NCBI GenBank assembly: GCA_022822305.1
Contig: JAJEBY010000003.1
Coordinates: 372,001-436,000, forward strand
Length of the DNA: 64,000 nt
From: Anaerolineae bacterium
Lineage (GTDB): Bacteria > Chloroflexota > Anaerolineae > Aggregatilineales > Phototrophicaceae
Direction of reading: 5' to 3'
Shown here: positions 1 to 8,029 of the stretch, one piece after another
Layout: each line of letters opens with the position of its first letter
How positions within the stretch are numbered: position 1 is the stretch's first letter
Made by a program: the position numbers and the translations under genes
Notes under the pieces: generated by a model
Told to the model about the DNA's origin: nothing
The model's database searches: none
Seen by the model: the letters and a program-made list of their open reading frames with translations, nothing else

Positions 1-1
1 C

Positions 2-895
2 TACGAATATTATGCCAACACCATTCACTTTCATACCTCGGGCGGCACTATCTATGGGCGCGAGAAAGTCTTCCTCAAGACCATTGAGGCTTTGGCTGCT
101 TTCCCAGACCGGCGCGTCTACGGCGATGATGTGATCTGGGGCGGCAACGATATCGATGGTCTGTATTCGTCGCATCGCGTGTTATCTGAGGCGACCAATC
201 GCGGCTGGTCTCATTATGGTCCGCCGACCGGCAAGCGCGTGAAGAATTGGTCGATGGCCAATTGCCTGTGCCGGCAGAACATGGTGGTTGAGGAATGGGT
301 CTGCCGCGACGAATTGGCCATTGTGCTGCAGCTGGGGCTTGATCCGGTCGAGACGGCCAAGACGCTCAACGCCAAGGAAGCCGACAGCGCGAGCGGACTG
401 CAGCTGCATATCGCGGGCGATGTCGAGCGCGGGATTGGCCAATATCCGCCGCCAAAGCTCCCTGAGCCGAAAAGCGACCGCTTTGATTTGGAACAATTCA
501 TCCGCCGCATGATCCACGAGATTTGGAATTGGCGCCTGCTCAACAAAGCCTACGACTATTATCAGGAGAATTTCGCCTTTGTCGGGCCGACCATGCGCGA
601 GTTCACCGGTGTGAACGATTATCAGACCTACGCGCTATCGCTGCTTTCGCCCTTCCCGGATCTGGCGATCAACATTGATCACTTCTGTTATGTCGGCGAC
701 GAGCGGGACGGCTATCGAGCGGCGACGCGCTGGACCATGCGCGGCACACACACCGGATACGGCATATACGGCGAGCCCACCGGCAATCCGATTCGCATTA
801 TCGGCACCTCTCATCACATCGTCAAAGACGGGCGGATCGAGAACGAGTGGAGCATCTTTGACGAGTTCGCGCTGCTGCGGCAGATTTACGCGTGA
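2..895 (+). CDS. Double SnoaL/NTF2-like protein, type A copy 1 (5' end missing)
   Basis: The reading frame is open from base 2, so the gene begins upstream of the window. Alignment to the two complete copies that follow shows about 76 N-terminal residues missing. What remains is most of the first SnoaL-like domain (FPD box, then YGPPTGKRV, then VEEW..DE) and a complete second domain (HEIWNWRLLNKA, FPDL, YGEPTGNPIR, ENEW..FDE). Such domains are alpha+beta barrel folds used by polyketide cyclases, ester cyclases and related isomerases; the substrate here is unknown. No signal peptide is visible in the retained part. It is followed after 74 bases by a close paralogue, and the cluster continues into a sugar-type ABC importer, which suggests a shared catabolic or processing role. 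The product class is well supported; the reaction is not. Confidence 0.85.
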   Translation, partial: YEYYANTIHFHTSGGTIYGREKVFLKTIEALAAFPDRRVYGDDVIWGGNDIDGLYSSHRVLSEATNRGWSHYGPPTGKRVKNWSMANCLCRQNMVVEEWVCRDELAIVLQLGLDPVETAKTLNAKEADSASGLQLHIAGDVERGIGQYPPPKLPEPKSDRFDLEQFIRRMIHEIWNWRLLNKAYDYYQENFAFVGPTMREFTGVNDYQTYALSLLSPFPDLAINIDHFCYVGDERDGYRAATRWTMRGTHTGYGIYGEPTGNPIRIIGTSHHIVKDGRIENEWSIFDEFALLRQIYA

Positions 896-969
896 TCAAC
901 CGGGAACATTTGCAGCCTATTGGAAGACAGCAAGATTGACGGTCGGTAGAATCACAGGCGGAAGACCCT

Positions 970-2088
970 ATGGCAAAAGAAAGCAAATCAGCAGCTGACA
1001 GCAGCGATCATACGGCAAATGATGACCTGCGATCCAAAGTCACCTTGCCCAAGATGATGGACATTCAATACATTGAAGATGCCGAAGGCCGGCGCGACCA
1101 TCCCATGACCGGTTTCAACCCGCGCTACCGGAACATCGTCGAGCACATCATCGGCCATACGCACGAGATCTGGGAAGAAAAGGGCATCGGCACGCTCTAT
1201 GACTATTACGCCAACACCGTTCACTTGCATACGTCCAACGGCAAAATTTACGGCCGGGAAGCGGTTTTCGCGGCGAGCATGGAAGCGATGGCGGCCTATC
1301 CCGATCGGCGGCTTTATGGCGATGAAGTGATCTGGCGCCTCAATGCCGACGATGAATTCTATTCGTCGCATCGACTGCGCCACGAAGGCACAAACCGCGG
1401 CTGGTCGCTCTATGGGCCGCCGACCGGCAAACGCGTCAGCTATTGGGCGATAGCGGATTGCCTGGTCCGACGCAACCGCGTGGTCGAAGAGTGGCTCTGC
1501 CGCGACGAGCTCTCGCTGGTAATGCAGTTGGGATTGGATCCGGTCAAGACCGCCCGGGAGATGGTCGCGCGCGAAGCAGATCGCGATTTGCAGCTGGATA
1601 TCGCCGGTGATATTGAGCGCGGGGTTGGTCAGCTGCCGCCGGAGACTCTGCCGGAACGGACCGGCGATCGCTTTGATCCCAAAGATTTCGTACGGCGCAT
1701 GGTGCACGACATCTGGAATTGGCGACTCTTGAACAAAGCGCGCGAGTATTATCAAGAGAACTTCGCCTTCGCCGGCGCGAGCCGCCGCGCCTTCACGAGC
1801 GTCAATGACTTTCAGACCTATGTATTGTCTCTGCTGTCGCCCTTCCCCGATCTGGCGATTTCCATCGACCATTTCTGTTATGTCGGGGACGCACGCGCGG
1901 GTTATCGAACGGCGATACGCTGGACGATGCGCGGCACGCACACAGGTTATGGCGTCTACGGAGAACCGACGGGCAATCCGATTCGCATCATCGGCAGCAG
2001 CCATCACATCATCAAAGACGGCCTGGTGGAGAATGAATGGAGTATCTTTGACGAGTTCGCTTTGCTGAAGCAAATTGTCGCCCGCTAG
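970..2088 (+). CDS. Double SnoaL/NTF2-like protein, type A copy 2
   Basis: A 372-residue cytoplasmic protein with a polar N-terminal tail of about 25 residues and two related domains at roughly 55-190 and 244-370. Each domain repeats the same landmarks: HEIW near its start, a central FPD box, an H..G...YG.PTG segment, and a closing E.EW..DE. This is the layout of SnoaL-like (ester cyclase type) folds, duplicated inside one chain. The ATG at 970 gives the same length and N-terminal pattern as the next copy. No catalytic assignment is possible from sequence alone, although the conserved His, Asp and Glu residues within the repeated landmarks are the likely active-site set. The gene lies in the middle of a three-gene tandem array upstream of an ABC binding protein. 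Confidence 0.88.
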   Translation: MAKESKSAADSSDHTANDDLRSKVTLPKMMDIQYIEDAEGRRDHPMTGFNPRYRNIVEHIIGHTHEIWEEKGIGTLYDYYANTVHLHTSNGKIYGREAVFAASMEAMAAYPDRRLYGDEVIWRLNADDEFYSSHRLRHEGTNRGWSLYGPPTGKRVSYWAIADCLVRRNRVVEEWLCRDELSLVMQLGLDPVKTAREMVAREADRDLQLDIAGDIERGVGQLPPETLPERTGDRFDPKDFVRRMVHDIWNWRLLNKAREYYQENFAFAGASRRAFTSVNDFQTYVLSLLSPFPDLAISIDHFCYVGDARAGYRTAIRWTMRGTHTGYGVYGEPTGNPIRIIGSSHHIIKDGLVENEWSIFDEFALLKQIVAR

Positions 2089-2126
2089 CGAATCTGGTCC
2101 AGGATTTGTAATGTCGCAGAGTACAT

Positions 2127-2135
2127 GTTATGCTA
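2127..2135 (+). promoter_or_regulatory. Extended -10 promoter-like element
   Basis: TGTTATGCT reads as an extended -10 box (TG, one base, TATGCT) in the 198-base gap between type A copies 2 and 3. No clear -35 box is seen. It suggests that copy 3 and the binding protein may have their own start of transcription. Confidence 0.3.
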
Positions 2136-2286
2136 GCGTTAGTAGCGAAATCGTTTTCGTGATTGGCGTGTTGCCCGTGGACGGCGCGCGCAGCAAAGGC
2201 CAGATCAGCCGGACAAAGTTACGGAACTGACGAACTGCGCAGGGATGCGACTTGAGCAGCAAATGGTAAGGGGCCGAGGCACAAGC

Positions 2287-3405
2287 ATGGCAGAAACGAC
2301 CACGATGAAGAGCGACGTCGGGACAAAAGCGGATTGCGTTGACGACAGCGCCAAGATCACGCTGCAGAACATGCTCGATATCCAGTTCCTGGAAGCAGCT
2401 AACGGGCGGCGGACGCAATCCATGCGCGGCTTCAATCCGCGATACAAGGATATTGTCGATTACATCATTGGCGTCACGCACGAAATCTGGGAAGAAAAGG
2501 GAATCGGCAAGCTCTACGACTACTATGCCAATGCGATTCACCTGCATACCTCGAGCGGCCTGGTCTATGGCCGCGAGGCGGTATTCGCCGGGACCATTGA
2601 ATCATTGGCGGCTTTCCCGGATCGGCGGCTCTATGGTGATGAAGTCATCTGGGGCGGCAACGATGTTGACGGTTTCTATACCTCGCATCGCCTCCGTCAC
2701 GAGGGTACCAATCGCGGATGGACACAATATGGTCCGCCTACCGGCAAGCGCGTCAGCTATTGGTCGGTTGCCGATTGTCGTGTCATTCGAAACTTGATCG
2801 TGGAGGAATGGCTCTGCCGCGATGAATTATCCTTAGTGTTGCAGCTGGGGCTGGATCCGGTCGAAACCGCCAAGGAGATGGCAGCGCGCGCGGCCGACAG
2901 TGACACGGGGCTGCAGATCGCCGGCGACATTGAGCGCGGGATCGGTCAGTTGCCGCCGAAGCGACTGCCGGCGCCATCCAGCGAGCGCTTTGATCCGGAG
3001 CGTTTCGTGCGGGGCCTGGTGCACGAGATCTGGAATTGGCGGCTGCTGAACAAGGCGCATGATTATTATCAGGAGAACTTCGCCTTCGTTGGCCCGTCGC
3101 GCCGCGCCTTTACCGGCATCAATGATTTTCAGGCTTATGTGCTGTCTCTGCTCTCGCCCTTCCCGGATTTGGCGATGACAGTCGATAATTATTGTCAGGT
3201 CGGCGATGAGCGTTCCGGCTACCGCACGGCCATACGCTGGACGATGCGTGGCACACACACGGGCTATGGCGTGTATGGTGAGCCGACCGGCAATCCGATA
3301 CGCATCATGGGTGTCAGCCATCACGTGATTCGTGATGAACGCGTGGAGAATGAATGGACTATATTTGACGAATTCGCGTTGCTGAAGCAGATTTTCGCGC
3401 GCTAA
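2287..3405 (+). CDS. Double SnoaL/NTF2-like protein, type A copy 3
   Basis: The frame opens at 2245, but ATG 2287 gives 372 residues, exactly the length of copy 2, and an N-terminus that matches it (MAETTT... versus MAKESK...). Domain 1 spans about residues 55-190 and domain 2 about 244-370. Equivalent positions of the internal repeat are HEIW 65/246, FPD 110/292, H...YG.PTG 134-153/324-335 and VE.EW..DE 172-180/353-362. The two halves therefore arose by duplication and both keep the charged core, so both may be active or one may be structural. It sits 74 bases ahead of the ABC substrate-binding protein. Function is inferred only to the level of a SnoaL-like cyclase, isomerase or hydrolase. 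Confidence 0.88.
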   Translation: MAETTTMKSDVGTKADCVDDSAKITLQNMLDIQFLEAANGRRTQSMRGFNPRYKDIVDYIIGVTHEIWEEKGIGKLYDYYANAIHLHTSSGLVYGREAVFAGTIESLAAFPDRRLYGDEVIWGGNDVDGFYTSHRLRHEGTNRGWTQYGPPTGKRVSYWSVADCRVIRNLIVEEWLCRDELSLVLQLGLDPVETAKEMAARAADSDTGLQIAGDIERGIGQLPPKRLPAPSSERFDPERFVRGLVHEIWNWRLLNKAHDYYQENFAFVGPSRRAFTGINDFQAYVLSLLSPFPDLAMTVDNYCQVGDERSGYRTAIRWTMRGTHTGYGVYGEPTGNPIRIMGVSHHVIRDERVENEWTIFDEFALLKQIFAR

Positions 3406-3479
3406 AGGCAGGGGTATTGGTGGCGTTGCCAAATGCGGCGCGCCATTGAAATTTTCGTAAATCTTCTAAGGAGAATGCA

Positions 3480-4766
3480 ATGAAAAAGCTACTTGTACTT
3501 CTATCGTTGATGGCGCTGTTGGTTGTGCCGTCGTTCGCGCAAGACATGGGCGCATGCAATGTTGATCCGCCCGCCGAAGCCGCCGACATAACCATGATCG
3601 GCTGGACCTTCCCGATTATGGATTTCTACGGCGACGAACTCGCGGCCTGTGACAGTGTTGACAATATCAATATGACAATCCAGCTCCTGCAAAGCGCCGA
3701 TGCGCAATCGGAGATGCGTCTGGCAGCGTCCAGCGCCGGCGATTCGCCTTATGACATCGTCCACGCGAGCAACGGTTTCATCACCGAGCTGATCGCCGCG
3801 GACTGGGTCATGCCGCTCAACGATCTGATCGATAAGTATCGTGACGAATATGACCTGGACGATATGAACATCGACGCCTTCGCCGATGGCCAGGGCAACA
3901 TCTACGGCATCCCGGTGGTCGTCAATACCTCGCATTTCTACTACAACCGCGAGATCCTGGAATCCGCCGGTGTAGAACCGCCGCAAACCTATGACGACGT
4001 GCTGGAGATCTGCGCCACCATGGATACCGACGCGCTCGATATCGATATGGCCTTTGGCATGGTCGTCTCGGCCGGTTGGGCTTGGCGTATCGAGTTTGTC
4101 AACATGCTGGGCGGGTACGATGGCGCCACCGTTCTGGACAGCGACTCCATGCCGGCCTTCACCGGCGAAACTGGTGTTGCCGCAATGAGCAAGCTGATGG
4201 AGCTGGTGGACGGTTGCCTGGGCGAAGATGGCATTCTGCTTTCCACCGATGATATTCAAGCCGGCGTCGCTAACGGCAGCATCGCCATGGCCCATATGTG
4301 GGCGAGCCGCGCCGCCATGATGGATGACGAAGAGTTGTCTTCGGTGGTCGGCAAAATAGAGTTCGCGCCTGCCTTGCATCCTAGCGCGGACTATTCCGGC
4401 CGTGGCGGCATCTCATGGTTCGACGCGCTCGCGATTCCCAAAAACAGCCCGGTCGACAAGGATCTGCTCTTCCGCATCATCATGGAAGCCGCTGATGCTG
4501 AATCGCAGTTGAATGCCGCGACCTACGGTCTGGTGCCGCGCGCAAGCGCCGAGCCCAATGCCCCGCGCTATTCCGCCGCCGCGCTGACGACCATCGCCGA
4601 AGGCGGACCCGGCATTTCTAGCGCCGCTGTACAAGTCGCCAGCGTCGCGCTCGATCAGACGCTGCCAACGGTTGCGACCGGCGAAGCGACCATTCAGGAA
4701 GCCCTGGATGCCGCCGCCGCGCTCTATATCGAGAACGCTACTGCGGCCGGTTACATCGGCGAGTAG
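3480..4766 (+). CDS. Sugar-type ABC transporter substrate-binding protein (family 1)
   Basis: A 428-residue exported binding protein. A typical Sec signal peptide (MKK, a leucine-rich core, then SFA before Gln) is cleaved near residue 21; there is no lipobox at that site. The mature part has the family 1 extracellular solute-binding pattern: YDIVHASNGF, an aromatic NTSHFYYNRE segment after GIPVV, and C-terminal helices that end in repeated alanine-rich blocks. It would capture a carbohydrate-like ligand outside the membrane and deliver it to the permeases encoded at 7161-9253. The start is fixed by a strong TAAGGAG ribosome binding site. A terminator follows immediately, which would let the binding protein be made in excess over the membrane components, as is usual for such importers. 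The substrate cannot be read from the sequence. Confidence 0.93.
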   Translation: MKKLLVLLSLMALLVVPSFAQDMGACNVDPPAEAADITMIGWTFPIMDFYGDELAACDSVDNINMTIQLLQSADAQSEMRLAASSAGDSPYDIVHASNGFITELIAADWVMPLNDLIDKYRDEYDLDDMNIDAFADGQGNIYGIPVVVNTSHFYYNREILESAGVEPPQTYDDVLEICATMDTDALDIDMAFGMVVSAGWAWRIEFVNMLGGYDGATVLDSDSMPAFTGETGVAAMSKLMELVDGCLGEDGILLSTDDIQAGVANGSIAMAHMWASRAAMMDDEELSSVVGKIEFAPALHPSADYSGRGGISWFDALAIPKNSPVDKDLLFRIIMEAADAESQLNAATYGLVPRASAEPNAPRYSAAALTTIAEGGPGISSAAVQVASVALDQTLPTVATGEATIQEALDAAAALYIENATAAGYIGE

Positions 4767-4787
4767 GTCAGATTCCATGAGCATTTG

Positions 4788-4816
4788 GGGGCAAGGGGAT
4801 ATCCTTGCCCCTTTTT
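4788..4816 (+). terminator. Rho-independent terminator after the binding protein
   Basis: A perfect 9-bp stem (GGGGCAAGG at 4788-4796 with CCTTGCCCC at 4803-4811), a six-base loop and a run of five T. It lies 21 bases past the binding-protein stop. Because readthrough is needed to reach the permeases unless they have their own promoter, it would set a high ratio of binding protein to permease. Confidence 0.85.
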
Positions 4817-4852
4817 GCACGCGCAGACGGAATTCTGAAAGGACGCGTAAAG

Positions 4853-5863
4853 GTGGCTGGGCGGCGGAACAAGACGCTGATCTGGGAACTCTGGCGGTCG
4901 CTGAATCATGTTCCCGAGCGCGCGGCCAGCAAGTTGCGATCGGTTCTGGCTGACAATGTCGCCTATTATGGCTTCTATCCCTTCAAGCGTCTTGATGGCG
5001 CCGACTGCCTCATCGAGACTTTGTGGCAGCCACTGTGGCGGGCGATGCCCGATCTCTTGCGCAGACCCTATATTCTGTTGGCGAATTCATTTGAGGGCGG
5101 CGAATGGGTCGCCAGCACCGGAGACTTCATCGGCGCCTTAGTCAATGATTGGCTGGGCATACCGGCCAACGGGCAAACGGTGACGTTCCGATACGGCGAG
5201 TTCTGCCGCATCGACTCCGGCAAAATCACTGAAGTCCGCATGCTGGTGGATCTGCCGCAGCTGCTGCGTCAAGTGAGCAGGCCGATTCTGCCGCCGAGCT
5301 ACGGTCGCGATATCTCGATTCCCGGGCCGCTGGCCGGGGACGGCGTTTCGCACGAGCCTAACGATGTGACTGAATCGGCGAGGACCCTGGCGCTGGCCGA
5401 AGAGATGATCTTCGGCGGATTGAACAAATACGATCAGAAATCTCAAGACAGTCAAGGGCTGGAGCGATTCATGAGCGCGGACTACGCCTGGCACGGGCCG
5501 ACCGGCATCGGCTCGGCCTACGGACTGTGCGCATTCAAGCGCGACGCCCAGGGACCGATCGTCGCGGCTTTTCCCGATCGCAAGGGTGTGGGTCATCAAG
5601 CGCGCATCGCCGATGGCATCTACGCGGCATCGACCGGCTGGCCCAGCCTGGTAGGCACGCATCGCAACGAGTTCATGGGTTGGGCGCCGACGGGTGAAAA
5701 GGTCGGCTGGGACATCATGGATTTCTGGCGGCGCGATGGCGATTTGCTGCGCGAGAACTGGGTGCTGATCGACTTGATTCACGCCGCGCTGCAATCGGAT
5801 GTGGAATTGTACCCGCCGCTGAAGACATATGCGACGCCTCCCCAAAGCATTGGTGAGGAGTGA
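4853..5863 (+). CDS. Double SnoaL/NTF2-like protein, type B copy 1
   Basis: A 336-residue protein with two SnoaL-like domains of a second, more divergent subtype. Domain 1 contains RYGEFCRIDSGKI.EVRMLVD; domain 2 contains WHGPTGIGS, AFPDR and WAPTGEKVGWDIMDFWRRDGDL.RENW. The open frame reaches TTG 4805, but that codon is inside the terminator hairpin. GTG 4853 has an AAAGGA site nine bases upstream and is the better start. It is more closely related to the genes at 5963 and 9436 than to the three type A proteins. Position between the binding protein and the permeases argues for a role with the transported compound. The substrate and reaction are unknown. Confidence 0.82.
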   Translation: MAGRRNKTLIWELWRSLNHVPERAASKLRSVLADNVAYYGFYPFKRLDGADCLIETLWQPLWRAMPDLLRRPYILLANSFEGGEWVASTGDFIGALVNDWLGIPANGQTVTFRYGEFCRIDSGKITEVRMLVDLPQLLRQVSRPILPPSYGRDISIPGPLAGDGVSHEPNDVTESARTLALAEEMIFGGLNKYDQKSQDSQGLERFMSADYAWHGPTGIGSAYGLCAFKRDAQGPIVAAFPDRKGVGHQARIADGIYAASTGWPSLVGTHRNEFMGWAPTGEKVGWDIMDFWRRDGDLLRENWVLIDLIHAALQSDVELYPPLKTYATPPQSIGEE

Positions 5864-5962
5864 CTTGCCCGCGGTATGCTTTGCTTGATGCGACGGCGCT
5901 AGCGCATCAATACGCGGGGCGCGTGAGGCGCGGCTGCAAATGTACGAGGTAAATCTGCCCGG

Positions 5963-7081
5963 ATGACCGAACGAGAAGACAAGTATTTCACGGCGTCTTT
6001 CCAATATTCGCCCATCGATCAATCGGCAAACATCGCCAACAAGCGCCGCGTGATCGAAATCATGGAGGCGATTTCGAGCGTTCCGCTGGACGAATTGCCG
6101 GCGGTGGCGGCTGAATCCTACCACGCCGATGTCGCGCTCAACGTCACCCACCCCGTCAACGAAATCAGCGGCATTGAAGCCGGGCTGCGGGATCTGTGGC
6201 TGCCCCTTCGACAGGCGCTGCCTGATATGGAACGGCACAATCACCTGGTGGCGGGCGGCCGCTACCTCGACGGAGACTGGATCGGCTGCATGGGCTGCTA
6301 CCTGGGCAGCTTCCAAAACGATCTGCTGGGCATCCCGGCCACTCGCGGCGTCGTCAGCTTGCGCTTTTGCGAAGGCCACGAGCTGCGCGATGGCAAGATC
6401 GCTAACAGTTACCACTTCATCGATTTTCTGGATTTGATGCGGCAGTCCGGCTATTTTCCCATCGCGGAGAGCCTGGGCAGCGAGATGCAGTGGCTGCCGC
6501 CGCGCACGTTGGACGGCGTGATCCTGAGCCCGCAGGACGAGGAACGCTCGCGGCAAACCATAGATTCCGTTTTGCGCATGCACGCGGCACTGGGCTATTA
6601 TAGCGGCCAGCCGCCGACGCGCGCGGTACTGGACGAAATGGAACAGATCAAGCATTGGCATCCGGATTTCATGTGGTACGGACCAGCCGGCATCGGCACA
6701 ACGCGTGGTCTCAAGGGCTTTGAAGATTATCATCAGATTCCCTTCCTGGTGGCCTTTCCCGATCGCGGGGGTTCTGAGCAGCCGCATTTCATTCGCATCG
6801 GCGACGGCCATTATGCGGTGACCGGGGGCTGGGGTTACCTGCGGGCGACGCATAGCGGCGGGGAGCTGTTTGGCGTGCCGCCGACCGGAAAACCAATCAA
6901 AATGCGAGTGATGGACTTTTATCGCTGCGATGACAATACAATTGTCGAAAACTGGATACCGATAGACGTGCCGCATATCCTGATGCAGATGGGCGTGGAT
7001 ATCTTCGGACGCATGCGCCACCAATTCCGCCAGCATGCGCCGTTGACCGCGAGCAAGTGGCTGGTGAAAAACGACCAATAG
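5963..7081 (+). CDS. Double SnoaL/NTF2-like protein, type B copy 2
   Basis: A 372-residue protein with two SnoaL-like domains. The second half has the clearest signature in the group: WHPDFMWYGPAGIG, then HQIPFLVAFPDR, then GVPPTGKPIKMRVMDFYR and IVENWIPIDVPHIL. The first half keeps the weaker landmarks AGLRDLWLPLRQALPD and GIPATRGVVSLRFCEGHEL.DGKI. No signal peptide or membrane segment is visible, so it is probably cytoplasmic. GAGGTAA about ten bases before ATG 5963 can serve as ribosome binding site. It precedes the first permease gene by 79 bases, in the same direction. A dehydrating cyclase, isomerase or hydrolase are all possible for this fold. Confidence 0.85.
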   Translation: MTEREDKYFTASFQYSPIDQSANIANKRRVIEIMEAISSVPLDELPAVAAESYHADVALNVTHPVNEISGIEAGLRDLWLPLRQALPDMERHNHLVAGGRYLDGDWIGCMGCYLGSFQNDLLGIPATRGVVSLRFCEGHELRDGKIANSYHFIDFLDLMRQSGYFPIAESLGSEMQWLPPRTLDGVILSPQDEERSRQTIDSVLRMHAALGYYSGQPPTRAVLDEMEQIKHWHPDFMWYGPAGIGTTRGLKGFEDYHQIPFLVAFPDRGGSEQPHFIRIGDGHYAVTGGWGYLRATHSGGELFGVPPTGKPIKMRVMDFYRCDDNTIVENWIPIDVPHILMQMGVDIFGRMRHQFRQHAPLTASKWLVKNDQ

Positions 7082-7160
7082 ATAAACGAAGATTCGCGCA
7101 TTGCCATGTCAATCAGCATGGCCGGTAAGAATATGACAGCCAAGAAGAAAGCTGCTGATT

Positions 7161-8027
7161 ATGGAAAGGAAACACTTTTACTTCTTTGTCGCTCCTAGCC
7201 TGGTCATCATGCTGGCGCTGATGGTCGCGCCGCTGTTGGCCGCGATTTGGCTGGGATTCCACCGCATGACCTTCACAAACGTGACCGAGCCGGTCTGGGT
7301 GGGCCTGGAGAATTACATCTTCATGCTCAGCGACCAGGGCTTTTGGAATTCCTTCGCTTTCACGATTCTATACATCGTTGTGACGGTGCCGATCCAGATC
7401 GTGCTGGGCATGTTCGTGGCGCTGATGCTGGATCAGGTCAGAGCCTTCCGCGGCATCTACATGGCGGCGATTCTGCTGCCATTCATCGTGACGCCTATCG
7501 TGGGCACGCTGATTTATCGGCAGACCTTCGATCGCTATGGCATTTATCCTTACATTCTGGATCAAGTCTTCGGCCTTGAAGTCAATTTCTTCTTGCCAGC
7601 CAATATCATGTCGCTGGTCTTCTTCCACGCCATCTGGTACGTGACGCCCTTCGCCATTGTGACGCTGTTCGCCGGATTGCAGACCATTCCCGAAGAGCCC
7701 TTGGAAGCGGCCAAAGTGGATGGCGCCGGCTGGCTGCGGCGGCTGTGGCATGTGATTATCCCGCATTTGCGCAGCCTTTTCCTGCTCATCGCGCTGATCT
7801 CGATCATGGATGCCTATCGCGTCTTCGACAGCATCTTCGTCTTGACCAAGCAGAATCCCATCTACAGCAATGTTGAGACGCTGATGTACTACAACTATGA
7901 AGTGGCGGTGGTCTTCCAGCGGCTGGGACGCGCCAATGCCATGAGCGTGTTGACGGTTCTCGGCATCTTCGTGATCCTGGTGCCATTCCTGTATATGACC
8001 TACAAGCAGCAGGTTGAGGAGCGCTAG
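7161..8027 (+). CDS. ABC transporter permease, MalF/UgpA type
   Basis: A 288-residue inner-membrane protein with six predicted helices. The EAA loop that docks to the ATPase is clear (EEPLEAAKVDGAG....W..IIPHL near residues 177-203). The N-terminal MERKHFYFFVAPSLVIML is typical of CUT1 carbohydrate permeases. It should pair with the permease encoded two bases downstream and with the binding protein at 3480. No ATPase gene of the MalK or MsmK type occurs in the window, so energy is probably supplied by a shared ATPase encoded elsewhere. Confidence 0.92.
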   Translation: MERKHFYFFVAPSLVIMLALMVAPLLAAIWLGFHRMTFTNVTEPVWVGLENYIFMLSDQGFWNSFAFTILYIVVTVPIQIVLGMFVALMLDQVRAFRGIYMAAILLPFIVTPIVGTLIYRQTFDRYGIYPYILDQVFGLEVNFFLPANIMSLVFFHAIWYVTPFAIVTLFAGLQTIPEEPLEAAKVDGAGWLRRLWHVIIPHLRSLFLLIALISIMDAYRVFDSIFVLTKQNPIYSNVETLMYYNYEVAVVFQRLGRANAMSVLTVLGIFVILVPFLYMTYKQQVEER

Positions 8028-8029
8028 CC

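Noticed and set aside
4805..4852. TTG start for type B copy 1
   Set aside because: The codon is inside a terminator stem; GTG 4853 has a ribosome binding site.
5138..7078. A 646-codon open frame on the minus strand
   Set aside because: It lies antisense to two SnoaL-like genes, has the composition of a shadow frame (His, Arg and Gln rich, no motif) and no ribosome binding site.
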